Assembly (NCBI RefSeq): GCF_900167155.1
Contig: NZ_FUXU01000051.1
Coordinates: 1 to 33,365, forward strand
DNA: 33,365 nt
Reading direction: 5' to 3'
Origin: Enterovibrio nigricans DSM 22720
Lineage (GTDB): Bacteria; Pseudomonadota; Gammaproteobacteria; Enterobacterales; Vibrionaceae
This document shows positions 25,373 through 33,081 of the stretch, piece after piece. Numbering within the stretch: the first letter of the stretch is position 1; every line of letters starts with the position of its first letter. The notes beneath the pieces are model-generated. The model worked only from the letters and a program-made list of their open reading frames with translations, searched no databases and was not told the origin of the DNA. The translations under genes and the position numbers were made by a program.

Positions 25373-26461
25373 ATGAAAAAGACGCTTCTTGCCCTGTTGC
25401 TTACTGCCAACGCAATGACACCCGCTTCTGCTTGTACAGGTATCTCACTTTCCACTGTTTCTGACCAACATGTACACGCGCGTACCATCGAGTGGGGTGA
25501 AAATGATCTCAACAGTAAATTGATTGTTTCGCCTCGTGATCACACCTTCACATCCACCATGCCTGACCAACAGAAAGGACTGACGTGGAAAAGTAAGTAC
25601 GGGTTTGTAGGAATTTCAGTGAGTGTCGATACCTTCATTGGTGAAGGCGTCAATGAAGAGGGGTTAACAGCTGGTCTTTTCTACTTCAAAGGCTATGGGT
25701 CACTACAAGCGTACAACCCGAAAGATCGTGCTAACAGCATTACGGATATGGATTTCGTTCGCTGGATGCTATCTCAATTCAAGACCGTCGATGAAGTGAA
25801 AACGGCGATGAATTCCATCGATATCGTACCTGTTTACATTGATGCCAACGGGCAGCCTTCCCCAACTGGGCACTGGCGAGTAACCGACAAAGCAGGCAAC
25901 AACATTGTTATCGAAATCATGGATAACGGAAAGGTACACATTTACGACAATGAAGTGGGTGTGCTGACGAACTCGCCTACATTCCCTTGGCAAGTGACTA
26001 ACCTGAATAACTACATCAACTTGCACCCCGGTTCTAGTGCACCGCAAAAATTTGGGGGCATTGAGGCCAAATCCTTTGGTATTGGGTCAGGATTCCTAGG
26101 CTTGCCCGGTGACATCACACCGCCGTCACGATTCGTACGCGCAGCGTTCTTTGTCAACACAGCTCCGGAATCGAAAACGTCTGAACAAGCCGTCTCTCAG
26201 GCGTTTCATATTCTGAATAATTTCGATATTCCTATCGGCACCGAATTCAGCGAAGCGTACCGTGAGCACATGCCAGATTTACCAAGCGCAACGCAATGGA
26301 CGTCAGTCACAGACCAAGCCAAAGGCGTGTTCTATTACAAAACGATGAACGACAGCCAAATTAAAAAAGTGGATTTGAATAAAATTAACTTCGATAACAA
26401 AGAAGAACTCAAGCGACCGTTAGACAACGGCCGTTTCTCCGTCAAGGAAGTGAATATCTGA
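25373..26461 (+). CDS. Secreted choloylglycine hydrolase/penicillin V acylase family protein
   Basis: This is an N-terminal nucleophile (Ntn) amide hydrolase. Starting at ATG 25373 gives a clean signal peptide (MKKTLLALLLTANAMTPASA) whose predicted cleavage exposes cysteine, CTGISLSTVSD, as the catalytic N-terminal nucleophile. HARTIEWGEND supplies the conserved Arg, and later NSPTFPWQVTNLNNY and PPSRFVRAAFF hold the other family residues. The mature enzyme should be periplasmic. Relatives hydrolyse conjugated bile salts, penicillin V or acyl-homoserine lactones; which applies here cannot be told. Length is 362 residues. The frame's start at 25271 is rejected because it would bury the signal peptide. 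Confidence 0.88.
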   Translation: MKKTLLALLLTANAMTPASACTGISLSTVSDQHVHARTIEWGENDLNSKLIVSPRDHTFTSTMPDQQKGLTWKSKYGFVGISVSVDTFIGEGVNEEGLTAGLFYFKGYGSLQAYNPKDRANSITDMDFVRWMLSQFKTVDEVKTAMNSIDIVPVYIDANGQPSPTGHWRVTDKAGNNIVIEIMDNGKVHIYDNEVGVLTNSPTFPWQVTNLNNYINLHPGSSAPQKFGGIEAKSFGIGSGFLGLPGDITPPSRFVRAAFFVNTAPESKTSEQAVSQAFHILNNFDIPIGTEFSEAYREHMPDLPSATQWTSVTDQAKGVFYYKTMNDSQIKKVDLNKINFDNKEELKRPLDNGRFSVKEVNI

Positions 26462-26481
26462 CCTTGGAATTGAAGATAGTT

Positions 26482-26505
26482 AAAAGGCCGCTAAGCGGCC
26501 TTTTT
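26482..26505. terminator. Terminator between the acylase and def genes
   Basis: The stem AAAAGGCCGC/GCGGCCTTTT with a TAA loop lies between two converging genes and has A and T runs suited to both directions. Confidence 0.85.
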
Positions 26506-26522
26506 ATCTGTTTGATAAGCAC

Positions 26523-27032
26523 TTATTGAGCAGCAAACTCTTTTTCGTACTTCTTCACCTTTTTCATCGCCATTTGACGTTTTAGTGATGACAGGTGGTC
26601 GATAAACAAGGTGCCATTCAGGTGATCGATTTCGTGCTGCATAACAATCGCCAGAAAGTCATCGCTCTCAATGGTGATAGGATTTCCGTTGCGGTCCTGT
26701 GCTGAAACCACAACCGAAGAAAAACGTTCCACATCCGCATAGTAATCAGGCACTGACAAGCAGCCTTCCTGCCCCATTACTTTTTCTTGTCCCTGCTCAA
26801 CAACCGGATTAACCAACACAAGTGGCTGGTCACGCTCTTCTGAGATATCTATAACAACCACCGCTTCCAGGCGGCCGACCTGCATGGCAGCAAGGCCTAC
26901 CCCGTTGCTTGTGGTGTACAAGGTCTCAAGAAGGTCGTCAACGAGAGGTTGCACGGCGTCAAAGTCCGTTACTTTTTCAGCGCGACGCTTAAGTTTTGGG
27001 TTTGAAGCGGTAAGAATATCTAAAACAGCCAT
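26523..27032 (-). CDS. def: Peptide deformylase (stand-alone, second type)
   Basis: Peptide deformylase removes the formyl group from nascent N-termini using a bound metal. The three motifs are present: GVGLAAMQVG (about 45-54), EGCLSVP (about 88-94) and QHEIDHLNG (about 131-139), giving the Cys-His-His ligands and catalytic Glu. Methionine replaces the proline usual in GLAAPQ. Length is 169 residues. It is not next to fmt, so a second deformylase probably exists elsewhere, and this may be an accessory paralogue. Confidence 0.92.
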   Translation of the reverse strand: MAVLDILTASNPKLKRRAEKVTDFDAVQPLVDDLLETLYTTSNGVGLAAMQVGRLEAVVVIDISEERDQPLVLVNPVVEQGQEKVMGQEGCLSVPDYYADVERFSSVVVSAQDRNGNPITIESDDFLAIVMQHEIDHLNGTLFIDHLSSLKRQMAMKKVKKYEKEFAAQ

Positions 27033-27097
27033 GGGTCGTTCATACTAATAATCAGAAATTTTGGCCATTATATACTCAAGCACGAATAGTTGGCTCA

Positions 27098-27733
27098 CTA
27101 ACCTTGTGTCGACACCAACAAACGGATCCCAAAGGCACCAAATAACCCCGCCGTTGCCCTAGAAAGCCAAGTTTTGAATTGTTTACTAAGCTTGACCTTC
27201 TTGCTGATCGATGACGATGCCCAAGCAATAATATGGCACCAAATCATGCCATTGAAATTGAAAATCAAGCCCAGGACGAAAAAGGCAAGTGCCTTATTAT
27301 CACTTTCTGGGGAAATAAATTGGGGAACAAATGCGAGGAAGAAAATTGCTATTTTAGGGTTAAATACGTTGGTGATAAGGCCTTGATAATAGATTTTACG
27401 CAAAGGAACAGGCTTTAACGGTTTGTTGTCAGAAGCTTCATTGCTTTGACTGGCGCGAATCATACTAAACGCCATATACATTAAGTATAAACCACCAATC
27501 ACTTTAACTACCGTAAACGCCGTTGCTGACGTTGCCAACACCGCAGAAAACCCTAACGCTGCGGCAGCAATATGAACGAGCGTTCCAGAACCGATCCCAA
27601 ACGCAGCCGCAGAGCCCGCTTTGAATCCTTGTGTTGCAGCACGGCCCGCAATCAAGAGTGAATCGGGGCCAGGAACTAAATTAAGCAAAATGCCTGACAG
27701 GACAAATAACCACAAATTTTCTATTCCAAACAA
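27098..27733 (-). CDS. LysE/RhtB family amino-acid exporter
   Basis: This is an inner-membrane exporter of the LysE superfamily with about six hydrophobic helices. The N-terminal LNLVPGPDSLLIAGRAATQGFKAG is the family signature. I place the start at TTG 27733, giving FGIENLWLFVLSG at the N-terminus, because AAAGGA lies 8 nt upstream. Upstream codons in the open frame encode a polar, non-family stretch. That yields 211 residues, the usual family size. Relatives export lysine, threonine, homoserine lactone or other metabolites; the substrate is unknown. It is transcribed divergently from the TetR regulator. Confidence 0.87.
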   Translation of the reverse strand: MFGIENLWLFVLSGILLNLVPGPDSLLIAGRAATQGFKAGSAAAFGIGSGTLVHIAAAALGFSAVLATSATAFTVVKVIGGLYLMYMAFSMIRASQSNEASDNKPLKPVPLRKIYYQGLITNVFNPKIAIFFLAFVPQFISPESDNKALAFFVLGLIFNFNGMIWCHIIAWASSSISKKVKLSKQFKTWLSRATAGLFGAFGIRLLVSTQG

Positions 27734-27785
27734 TTGTCTATTCCTTTCGACGTGATGACCGCATGGTAAAAATGCTTGGACAGTG

Positions 27786-27814
27786 AGTATATCGAATTCT
27801 CCGCATCGATGCGA
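27786..27814 (-). promoter_or_regulatory. Candidate lysE-family promoter with overlapping palindrome
   Basis: On the minus strand, TATACT (27791-27786) lies 17 bp from TCGCAT (27814-27809). The perfect 12-bp dyad CGCATCGATGCG (27802-27813) overlaps the -35, a good position for a repressor or activator. Confidence 0.35.
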
Positions 27815-27855
27815 TTTCCCCCATAGAGACCTCAAAAATTCATCTTAGCAAACAC

Positions 27856-27874
27856 ACTAGACGACTGGTCTAAT
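27856..27874. promoter_or_regulatory. NemR-type operator upstream of the TetR gene
   Basis: ACTAGACGACTGGTCTAAT contains the dyad TAGAC-GACTG-GTCTA. Seventeen of its 19 bases recur at 28556-28574. It overlaps a -10-like TCTAAT (27869-27874) before the tetR start, so autoregulation is likely. Confidence 0.75.
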
Positions 27875-27892
27875 TTGATTTATGGTATCCGC

Positions 27893-28489
27893 ATGAATAC
27901 TGAAACTCAATCCACACGCCAACTCATATTGGACGTTGGTTACCAATTGATTGTTGAGAAAGGCTTCTCTAACGTCGGCCTTTCTCAACTGCTTAGTCGC
28001 GCGGGTGTGCCTAAAGGCTCCTTCTACCACTATTTCAAATCCAAAGAACAATTTGGTGAAGCACTGATTGCAGACTATTTCTCGCAATATGCAGCGCGAC
28101 TCGACACTTTGTTCTGCGATCCCTCTTTGTCTGGTTTCGACAAACTCATGACTTACTGGCACAAATGGATAGAAGTCAATGACGGTCTTTGCGGCAGCCA
28201 ACGCTGCCTAGTTGTCAAACTCAGTGCTGAGGTCTCTGACCTTTCTGATGCAATGCGGCAGTCCTTGCTCGCCGGTGCAAATCAAGTGATCAGCATGCTA
28301 GAAACTAGCATCCGACAAGGTATTGACGATGGCTCTATACAAATCTCCGACGCCAAATCAACAGCGAATCAGCTTTATCATATGTGGATTGGTGCAAGCT
28401 TAATGAGCAAGCTCAATCAAAGCACACAGCCCATGAAGCAGGCTTTGGATACCACTGAAAGACTGCTCAAAGGTCATCATCCGTTTTAA
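27893..28489 (+). CDS. NemR-like TetR-family redox/electrophile-sensing repressor
   Basis: The N-terminal TetR helix-turn-helix (VGLSQLLSRAGVPKGSFYHYFKSKEQFG, about 28-55) is followed by a ligand domain. This contains CLVVKLSAEVSDLSDAMR, close to my recollection of E. coli NemR (CLTVKLSAEVCDLSEDMR). NemR senses bleach and reactive aldehydes through a cysteine-lysine pair. The equivalent cysteine (C105) and the lysine in MSKLNQS are present, while NemR's other nearby Cys is Ser here. ATG 27893 is chosen over the frame's 27875 start because homology begins there. Length is 198 residues. It precedes a reductase gene with an identical operator, so it very likely represses itself and that gene. 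Confidence 0.85.
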   Translation: MNTETQSTRQLILDVGYQLIVEKGFSNVGLSQLLSRAGVPKGSFYHYFKSKEQFGEALIADYFSQYAARLDTLFCDPSLSGFDKLMTYWHKWIEVNDGLCGSQRCLVVKLSAEVSDLSDAMRQSLLAGANQVISMLETSIRQGIDDGSIQISDAKSTANQLYHMWIGASLMSKLNQSTQPMKQALDTTERLLKGHHPF

Positions 28490-28519
28490 TCAATGTCGGC
28501 ACAACACCGCCGGCCGAAA

Positions 28520-28547
28520 CCGCCATATTGTTTTGGCGGATTTTTTT
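28520..28547 (+). terminator. Terminator of the TetR gene
   Basis: The stem CCGCCA/TGGCGG with loop TATTGTTT is followed by ATTTTTTT. It separates the regulator from the reductase, which therefore needs its own promoter. Confidence 0.82.
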
Positions 28548-28555
28548 ACGCAATG

Positions 28556-28574
28556 ACTAGACGACTGGTCTAGT
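28556..28574. promoter_or_regulatory. NemR-type operator upstream of the reductase gene
   Basis: ACTAGAC and GTCTAGT are perfect complementary arms around GACTG, 28 bp before the reductase start. The core is identical to the operator before the TetR gene. Confidence 0.8.
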
Positions 28575-28601
28575 GGTGCTAAAACCAAAAGGAATAATAC
28601 A

Positions 28602-29642
28602 ATGTCAGCTCTTATTGAAAACACGAGAATTGTCCTAGCCTCCCGCCCTGTTGGCGCGCCTGTTACCGATAACTTCCGAGTAGAGACTCAATCCGTCCCT
28701 ACCCTTAAAGAAGGCGAAGTGTTACTCCGAACGATTTACCTCTCTTTAGACCCATACATGCGTGGCCGTATGAACGACGCTAAGTCTTACGCTGATCCGG
28801 TTGAGCTTGACGATGTCATGGTTGGTGCTACCGTCTGTCAGGTTGAAGACTCGTTGAATGCTGACCTGGAAATAGGCGAGTGGGTATTGGCATACACTGG
28901 CTGGCAATCTTTCGCAGTATCAAACGGAGAAGGCTTGCTGAAGCTGGGTAAACAGCCTAGCCATCCTTCATTTGCGCTTGGCATTATGGGAATGCCAGGT
29001 TTCACCGCGTACATGGGCTTACTGGATATTGGCCAGCCTAAAGAAGGAGATACGGTCGTCGTGGCGGCAGCAACTGGCCCAGTCGGAGCAACGGTTGGAC
29101 AAATTGCCAAGCTCAAAGGTTGCAACGTAGTGGGCGTGGCTGGCGGTGAAGAAAAATGCCGCTATGCAGTTGAAACACTAGGCTTCGATATCTGTATTGA
29201 CCACAAAGCGGATGACTTTGCAGAACAGCTTACCGCGGCCTGTAGCAAAGGTATCGACGTTTACTACGAGAATGTCGGTGGCAAGGTATTTGATGCCGTG
29301 ATGCCACTACTGAATACGGGTGCGCGTGTGCCTGTCTGTGGCTTGATCTCACAATACAATGCAACAGAGCTACCTGCGGGCCCAGACCGCATGTCACTGC
29401 TGATGGCGACTTTGCTTATCAAACGCATTAAGATGCAAGGCTTCATCATTTTTGATGACTATGCACATCGCTATGACGAGTTTGCACAAGACATGTCTGC
29501 ATGGTTAGCGAAAGGGCAAATTCAGTACAAAGAGCAAATCGTCGACGGACTGGCTAGTGCGCCTGAAGCGTTTATTGGCCTGCTTGAAGGCAAGAACTTC
29601 GGCAAGTTAGTCGTGAAAGTGGCAGAGCCTATCTGTGCTTAG
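28602..29642 (+). CDS. NADP-dependent oxidoreductase, CurA/leukotriene-B4-dehydrogenase type
   Basis: This medium-chain reductase family member lacks the zinc ligands. Features are LSLDPYMRGRMNDA (about 48-61), GMPGFTAYMGLLDIGQPKEGDTVVV, the nucleotide-binding AATGPVGATVGQIAKLKGCNVVGVAGG (about 152-178) and YYENVGGKVFDAVMPLLN. E. coli CurA (YncB) reduces curcumin and other alpha,beta-unsaturated ketones with NADPH. The 346-residue length fits. AAGGAATAAT precedes the ATG. Control by a NemR-like repressor suggests a role in detoxifying reactive electrophiles. Confidence 0.9.
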   Translation: MSALIENTRIVLASRPVGAPVTDNFRVETQSVPTLKEGEVLLRTIYLSLDPYMRGRMNDAKSYADPVELDDVMVGATVCQVEDSLNADLEIGEWVLAYTGWQSFAVSNGEGLLKLGKQPSHPSFALGIMGMPGFTAYMGLLDIGQPKEGDTVVVAAATGPVGATVGQIAKLKGCNVVGVAGGEEKCRYAVETLGFDICIDHKADDFAEQLTAACSKGIDVYYENVGGKVFDAVMPLLNTGARVPVCGLISQYNATELPAGPDRMSLLMATLLIKRIKMQGFIIFDDYAHRYDEFAQDMSAWLAKGQIQYKEQIVDGLASAPEAFIGLLEGKNFGKLVVKVAEPICA

Positions 29643-29671
29643 TCGACTCTAATTTTTGAGATTATTGACGC

Positions 29672-29705
29672 AAAGCCCGTTTTTACATTCTAAAACGGGC
29701 TTTTT
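29672..29705 (+). terminator. Reductase gene terminator
   Basis: The stem GCCCGTTTT/AAAACGGGC is preceded by AAA and followed by TTTTT, 30 bp past the stop. Confidence 0.88.
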
Positions 29706-29783
29706 AGTCTCTTGCGCTGCGTAAAGGAATGGTAGGTTTATAGTTATTGCGAAGAACATTGAAGCTAAAAAGGACTTAACTTC

Positions 29784-30260
29784 ATGACCCCACGTCAGCT
29801 GATTATTTCAATATTTACCCATGGTTTCGCGCTTATCATTGGATTTGCGGCAGGTATCTACGCCCTTCCCATTTTGATTGCGCCAGAAGGCCCATCGGTA
29901 GAGCTTATAGAGTCCACGGCGAGTAGCGCGACGTATACCGGCGAGTTCCGAAAAGATCTTAAAGACAGCGATACGTTTCACTGGGGCGAAGGGAGAGTCT
30001 CTATTGGCCCAAACACAATCTCACTGATGGGCGAGCTGGCTCCGGGCCCTGATTATAAGCTTTATCTCTCACCAGAGTTTATTGAGACCGAAACCGATTT
30101 CGAACGCGTCAAACCTCAAATGTTGCAAGTTGGCGACGTAAAAACCTTCGATAACTTTTTGGTAAACGTCCCTGTAGGAGTCGATCCCTCTCAGTTCAAT
30201 ACCGTCATTGTATGGTGCGAGTCGTTTGGGGAGTTTATTACTGCCGCACGATACCAATAG
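29784..30260 (+). CDS. DM13 domain membrane-anchored protein
   Basis: An N-terminal hydrophobic helix (about 8-30) is followed by a DM13 domain of about 100 residues. Recognisable parts are YTGEFRKDLKDSDTFHWGEGRVSIG, GPDYKLYLSPEF and the terminal VIVWCESFGEFITAARY, with the single conserved cysteine. DM13 domains are proposed to take part in extracytoplasmic redox or electron transfer, but no bacterial function is firmly established. The domain would face the periplasm. Length is 158 residues. AAGGA lies 10 bp before the ATG. It is convergent with the YbaK-like gene. Confidence 0.82.
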   Translation: MTPRQLIISIFTHGFALIIGFAAGIYALPILIAPEGPSVELIESTASSATYTGEFRKDLKDSDTFHWGEGRVSIGPNTISLMGELAPGPDYKLYLSPEFIETETDFERVKPQMLQVGDVKTFDNFLVNVPVGVDPSQFNTVIVWCESFGEFITAARYQ

Positions 30261-30286
30261 CAATCAACGCGACGGATAATTATCGC

Positions 30287-30751
30287 CTAGTCCTTACAAA
30301 CATCCACCCATGCCATGGCCAGTGAATGGGTTTCTAGTTCTGGCAGGGTAAGCCTAATCGCTGAATTCTGAGCCCCTGCAGCGGGAATAACTTCCTCATG
30401 TTTTTTCAATGAGATATCTAAAAACACCTCAACAGGATTCGGCAAACCAAACGGACAAACTCCGCCAACAGCATGGCCTGTAACATCAAGCACCTCTTCT
30501 GCAGTTAGCATTTTCGCTTTCTTCTGAAAATGCTGTTTGTACTTCTTGTTGTCGATCTTGGAAGCACCTGACACCACAATAAGGATCGGCGTTTCATTGA
30601 CCTTAAAAGACAGTGTTTTTGCAATTTGGTCAGGGTCTACCTTGTGCACTTCAGCAGCTTCATCAACCGTTGCCGTTGATTTTTCCATCACCAAAATACG
30701 ATTTGCCATGCCCAGTGGCGAGAAGTAATCTGTTACAGCTTCCAGTGACAT
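30287..30751 (-). CDS. YbaK/EbsC family aminoacyl-tRNA deacylase
   Basis: This stand-alone editing-domain protein, related to the ProRS INS domain, removes wrong amino acids from tRNA. The conserved lysine lies in DQIAKTLSFKV. GHAVGGVCPFGLPNPVEVFLD and the C-terminal AAGAQNSAIRLTLPEL loop match the family. The second ATG of the frame (30751) is chosen because AGAGG is 6 nt upstream of it. Length is 154 residues. Which mischarged tRNA it corrects (Cys-Pro, Ala-Pro or another) cannot be decided from sequence. Confidence 0.86.
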   Translation of the reverse strand: MSLEAVTDYFSPLGMANRILVMEKSTATVDEAAEVHKVDPDQIAKTLSFKVNETPILIVVSGASKIDNKKYKQHFQKKAKMLTAEEVLDVTGHAVGGVCPFGLPNPVEVFLDISLKKHEEVIPAAGAQNSAIRLTLPELETHSLAMAWVDVCKD

Positions 30752-30972
30752 AACCATCCTCTGTCTTTGTCATTAAAACGTCCAAGCCTCCGCACCGATA
30801 TGCGGAAAATCTTACCTTACGATGAATTGTTCAAAAATCCCACACATCAATGCTGTTGGCGAAGGCAATTTAATAAGAAACAGCTATTGATAGAATAGAT
30901 ACTAGCGATTTTCCAACGAGTGGCTGGATTCGTATGCTTACTCCACGTTCAGATAACATAGAGAAAGTATGC

Positions 30973-31872
30973 ATGGAGAGTAAACGCGCATTGGTGGTAG
31001 AGGGCGGCGCAATGAGAGGCATTTTTGCCAGTGGCGTACTCGATGCCTTTTTGGACGTTAATTACAAACCGTTCGATTTTGCAGTAGGCGTGTCCGCTGG
31101 TGCATCAAACCTTCTGGGGTATCTCGCAGGGCAACCTAAGCGTAGCTATCAAGTTATCACTGAGCTGGCAACACATTCTGATTTCTTCAATCCTGCTCGT
31201 TTTGTTCGCGGTGGTAACTTGATTGATGTGCAATGGCTGTTTGATGAGTCACTGCGCCGCTTCCCACTTGATACCAACGCCATGTTTCGCTCCATTCCTC
31301 TTTTGGCTGCAGTCACTAACATCGACTCAGGAAACGCTGATTACTATTGGGTAAACGAGGACAATTTGCCTCATGTTCTTGAGGCAACAGCAGCACTACC
31401 CATTGCGTATCGCCCTACTCCGTGTTTTTCCGGCGGTTGCTACACCGATGGAGGCGTTGCTGACTCAATTCCTGTGATTGAAGCGTATCGACGAGGAGCC
31501 AGAGACATCACGGTTATTCTTTCTCACCCTGAAAGCTATGAAATGTCACCGATGAAGTTGCCGGGATTGATGGACCACTTACTGAAAAAACACCCTACTC
31601 TGGCTGAAGCCATGCGAGAACGAGCAGATCGCTATAATCAATCGCTGAATTTTATTAAACATCCACCCACAGATTGCACCATTCACGTAATCGCCCCACC
31701 CGAACAATTTAGCATTGGACGCTTTACGATGAAAAAAGCAAAACTAGATGAAGGTTACAAGATGGGCATTGATGCAGGAAGATCCTACTTGTTCAGTCAG
31801 TTTAAAGACACGTTGAAAGCACAGGTAATTGAACATCATGCATCGTTGTTTAATTCAGCAGTAATCCTCTGA
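30973..31872 (+). CDS. Patatin-like phospholipase, YjjU type
   Basis: This serine lipase-like protein has a Ser-Asp dyad. The oxyanion-hole loop is VVEGGAMRGIF (about 8-18), the nucleophile elbow GVSAGAS (about 38-44) and the catalytic aspartate in YTDGGVADSIP. LVRGGNLID-type text (RFVRGGNLIDVQWL) also matches E. coli YjjU, whose role is poorly known. I favour ATG 30973 (MESKRALVV) because the 13 residues added by ATG 30934 look unrelated. Neither start has a strong ribosome site, so the start is uncertain. No signal peptide is seen. Length is 299 residues. Confidence 0.87.
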   Translation: MESKRALVVEGGAMRGIFASGVLDAFLDVNYKPFDFAVGVSAGASNLLGYLAGQPKRSYQVITELATHSDFFNPARFVRGGNLIDVQWLFDESLRRFPLDTNAMFRSIPLLAAVTNIDSGNADYYWVNEDNLPHVLEATAALPIAYRPTPCFSGGCYTDGGVADSIPVIEAYRRGARDITVILSHPESYEMSPMKLPGLMDHLLKKHPTLAEAMRERADRYNQSLNFIKHPPTDCTIHVIAPPEQFSIGRFTMKKAKLDEGYKMGIDAGRSYLFSQFKDTLKAQVIEHHASLFNSAVIL

Positions 31873-31906
31873 TGACTCGCCATATTGATTATTTGTAAAC
31901 GAACGG

Positions 31907-31935
31907 TTGCATCTAATTTCTCAATGCTTTAGTTT
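31907..31935 (+). promoter_or_regulatory. Candidate promoter for the leader-exporter transcript
   Basis: TTGCAT (31907-31912) and TAGTTT (31930-31935) are 17 bp apart. Transcription from about 31942 would start 20-odd nt before the leader ORF. Confidence 0.35.
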
Positions 31936-31964
31936 AAAAACTCATCAACATTAAAGAGTTACTT

Positions 31965-32021
31965 ATGCGTTTTCCATCTCTACCACTTTGGCTACTACTC
32001 CTTATGCCCCGCAGTCGGTAG
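31965..32021 (+). CDS. Leucine-rich leader peptide of the EamA exporter gene
   Basis: This 18-codon ORF reads MRFPSLPLWLLLLMPRSR with AAAGAG about 8 nt upstream. Six of 18 residues are leucine, including four in a row (CTA CTA CTC CTT), and three leucine codons are CTA. The last codons lie inside the first arm (CAGTCGG, 32012-32018) of a set of alternative hairpins, so ribosome position would decide which hairpin forms. Size, codon content and geometry are those of attenuator leader peptides. I do not know a described example before a DMT exporter. Confidence 0.6.
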   Translation: MRFPSLPLWLLLLMPRSR

Positions 32022-32083
32022 AGATACATGTGCCCGGCTGTGAGTTAAACAGCCGGATATCGTTTTTCTCACAGCCTTGTTTT
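32012..32083 (+). promoter_or_regulatory. Putative ribosome-mediated transcription attenuator
   Basis: Arm 2 CAGTCGG (32012-32018) can pair with arm 3 CCGGCTG (32034-32040) with one G-U. Arm 3 can instead pair perfectly with arm 4 CAGCCGG (32050-32056), followed by ATATCGTTTTT, as a terminator. A further alternative pairs GGCTGTGAG (32036-32044) with CTCACAGCC (32068-32076), followed by TTGTTTTT. These are mutually exclusive structures lying between the leader ORF and the exporter gene. Confidence 0.6.
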
Positions 32084-32133
32084 TACCCAGCTCAACGCAC
32101 AAAACATTGAGCCAAACATCAAGGAAGTGAGTT

Positions 32134-33054
32134 ATGAACGACGCCGCCGTCACTGATCATCCAACCTCTCAATATCGCCAAGGCATTATTTATGCGCTAA
32201 TTGGCACAGCCCTGTTTTCCATGAAACCTGTACTCATTAAATTGGCGTATGCGCTTGGCGGCGATGCAACGTCAATCATGAGCTTACGTGCCGTATCCTC
32301 ACTTCCTGTGTATCTGGCGATATTGCTCTGGCTATGCCGAGATCCCGGCGAAAGAAGCAAAGTGAAGCAATATGGTCTGCAGGCAGCGGCTGTCGGGATA
32401 CTTGGGTATTACTTTGCCTCACTGCTGGATATCGTGGCGCTGGAATATATTTCAGCACAGCTTGAGCGATTGCTGATCTTTCTGTTCCCGTCATTTGTGG
32501 TGATGATTTCTTGGGTATTCCTGAAAGAGACGCCCAAGAAAGGCACCTTTACCTCTATTTTTCTTGGGTATGTGGGCGTCGCCATGATTGTAATGCACGA
32601 CTTCCAATCCTTTGGTTCACAAGTCTGGCTAGGTAGTGCTCTCGCTGTCGCGTCTGCACTTGTCTTCGCGGTTTACCTTGTATTAAGTAAAAAAGTCATC
32701 GGGAAGATTGGTGCCCAGCTTTTTACCAGTATTGGAATGGGTAGCGCCGGAGTGGTCATCATGGCACAACACCATTGGCAGGACGCGCAGTTTTCCGCCA
32801 TGCCATCTGAATTGGTTGTTCTTGGGATAGGTATTGGCATTTTTTGTACGGTTCTTCCGTCTTACTTTGTGGCTGCGTCCATGGCGAGACTGACTGCTTC
32901 AACCCTCAGCCTAACAAGCAATATCGGCCCTGCGGTCACAGCAGTGTTCGCGATTACTTTGTTGGATGAAGCATTCACGCTCTGGCATGCCATCGGAATG
33001 GCATTGGTTGTATATGCGGTTGTGAAAATCAACCGAAAGAAAGGCACCAATTAG
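32134..33054 (+). CDS. DMT superfamily transporter (EamA domain)
   Basis: This inner-membrane protein of the drug/metabolite transporter superfamily has ten hydrophobic helices in two EamA repeats (about 15-145 and 160-300). Typical segments are IYALIGTALFSMKPVLIKLAY, LEYISAQLERLLIFLFPSFVV, WVFLKETPKKGTF and, in the second half, ASTLSLTSNIGPAVTAVFAITLLDE. Relatives export amino acids, metabolites or drugs; the substrate is not known. AAGGAAGTGAG lies upstream of the ATG. The transcript begins with a leader ORF and attenuator-like hairpins, so expression probably responds to ribosome stalling. A 76-codon gene follows 27 bp later. Confidence 0.88.
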   Translation: MNDAAVTDHPTSQYRQGIIYALIGTALFSMKPVLIKLAYALGGDATSIMSLRAVSSLPVYLAILLWLCRDPGERSKVKQYGLQAAAVGILGYYFASLLDIVALEYISAQLERLLIFLFPSFVVMISWVFLKETPKKGTFTSIFLGYVGVAMIVMHDFQSFGSQVWLGSALAVASALVFAVYLVLSKKVIGKIGAQLFTSIGMGSAGVVIMAQHHWQDAQFSAMPSELVVLGIGIGIFCTVLPSYFVAASMARLTASTLSLTSNIGPAVTAVFAITLLDEAFTLWHAIGMALVVYAVVKINRKKGTN

Positions 33055-33081
33055 TGGCCGATATATCTGAGGAGCTTTCCC

